Positions 11,959 to 12,417 of a stretch of 12,417 bases of DNA are shown here, one piece after another; position 1 is the first letter of the stretch, and each line of letters opens with the position of its first letter. A program made the translations under genes and the position numbers. The DNA comes from Ornithomonoglobus_A sp034090805 (GTDB lineage Bacteria > Bacillota > Clostridia > UBA1381), in NCBI GenBank assembly GCA_034090805.1, contig JAXDRV010000067.1, forward strand, positions 1-12,417. Direction: 5' to 3'. The notes below the pieces were generated by a model. It saw nothing but the letters and a program-made list of their open reading frames with translations. It had not been told where the DNA came from and made no database searches.

Positions 11959-12414
11959 TTATTTGTATTTAATCACAAATACCGTCCCGATAATAAGCGT
12001 TACGGCAATTGCCGCAAGTGCTGTCGGCGAAAATGCAATTCTGAGCAGCGCAGACAAAAGCCGCTCCGTATCCGTCAGAAACAGCGCAATTCCCGCTATT
12101 ACCGCACCTATCGCCGTCACAAAAACCGCCGCTGCGGAAATATCCTTTGCAAATTTTATTTTTTCGCTGTATTCCTCTGTGACCTCATCGCATATGTACT
12201 CCATGGCGGTATTGAACAGCTCCGCACACATAACAGCGCATATGACCGCAATCAGCACCGCATACCCGGCGGCACTGAGCTTATACGCATACGCAAATAT
12301 AAGCACCAAATCCGCAATAACAAGATCTATCCTGAGATTCCGTTCCGTTTTGAGCGCACTCATAAAGCCCTCGCCGGCATGACGGACGCTCTTTAAAAAG
12401 CTTTTGTTTTTCAT
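11959..12414 (-). CDS. dgkA: Diacylglycerol/undecaprenol kinase family protein
   Basis: This is a small integral membrane lipid kinase; Gram-positive members phosphorylate undecaprenol and feed the lipid carrier pool for wall synthesis. The catalytic signatures are ERN at 24-26 in TERNLRID, and AELFNTAMEYICD (E65, N68, E72, D76) followed by IKFAKDISAAAV (K90, D91). Helices are at about 31-48, 50-65 and 95-113, and an extra C-terminal hydrophobic stretch (about 128-148) makes the protein 151 residues, against the usual 120-135. The ATG at 12414 is only 3 nt from the window edge, so its ribosome binding site cannot be seen. It heads the visible dgkA-era-yqzL-recO cluster. Substrate choice cannot be read from sequence. 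Confidence 0.9.
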   Translation of the reverse strand: MKNKSFLKSVRHAGEGFMSALKTERNLRIDLVIADLVLIFAYAYKLSAAGYAVLIAVICAVMCAELFNTAMEYICDEVTEEYSEKIKFAKDISAAAVFVTAIGAVIAGIALFLTDTERLLSALLRIAFSPTALAAIAVTLIIGTVFVIKYK

Positions 12415-12417
12415 TTT

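Overview
The window looks like chromosomal DNA from a Gram-positive anaerobe of the class Clostridia, most likely of the Ruminococcus/Oscillospiraceae kind. That placement is an inference from protein style, the gene order dgkA-era-yqzL-recO, strong GGAGG-type ribosome binding sites and sigma-A-like promoters; no marker gene fixes the genus. I see no rRNA, tRNA, CRISPR array, transposase or phage gene.

Layout. 1-499 is non-coding: two short perfect hairpins, a bidirectional terminator, an extended -10 promoter, a leader hairpin and the first copy of a dispersed palindromic repeat. folC (500-1714, +) follows and meets a leftward phosphate block tail to tail. Read in transcription order on the minus strand, that block is pstS, pstC, pstA, pstB, phoU and a PhoB/PhoP-type response regulator (6994 down to 1707), without an adjacent PhoR-type kinase. 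trmB (minus) lies upstream of pstS behind a terminator and is divergent from a WalR/VicR-like response regulator (7997-8704, +), which is followed by a secreted double SH3-like protein instead of a WalK kinase. rpsT (minus) converges on that gene. The right end is a leftward dgkA-era-yqzL-recO cluster; yqzL is a 45-codon gene overlapping the start of recO.

How the genes work together. PstSCAB imports phosphate, PhoU links transporter state to signalling, and the neighbouring regulator is the natural candidate to control the operon. TTTACA-type direct repeats upstream of both pstS and the regulator gene are candidate Pho boxes. folC, trmB, rpsT, recO, era and dgkA are housekeeping genes.

The most unusual content is between genes. 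A roughly 142-bp palindromic element occurs at 330-471 (before folC) and 11811-11952 (between dgkA and era), and in a diverged, deleted form at about 4101-4220 (between pstA and pstB). The first two copies have matching inverted ends and are flanked by perfect direct repeats of 14 and 11 bp that look like target-site duplications. Each copy has its own version of the end sequence, matched on both arms. Two further structured segments of unrelated sequence sit inside the pst operon (about 4235-4310 and 3184-3287); the second encloses a 34-codon frame with a good ribosome binding site. These palindromic intergenic elements are the best candidates here for something undescribed.
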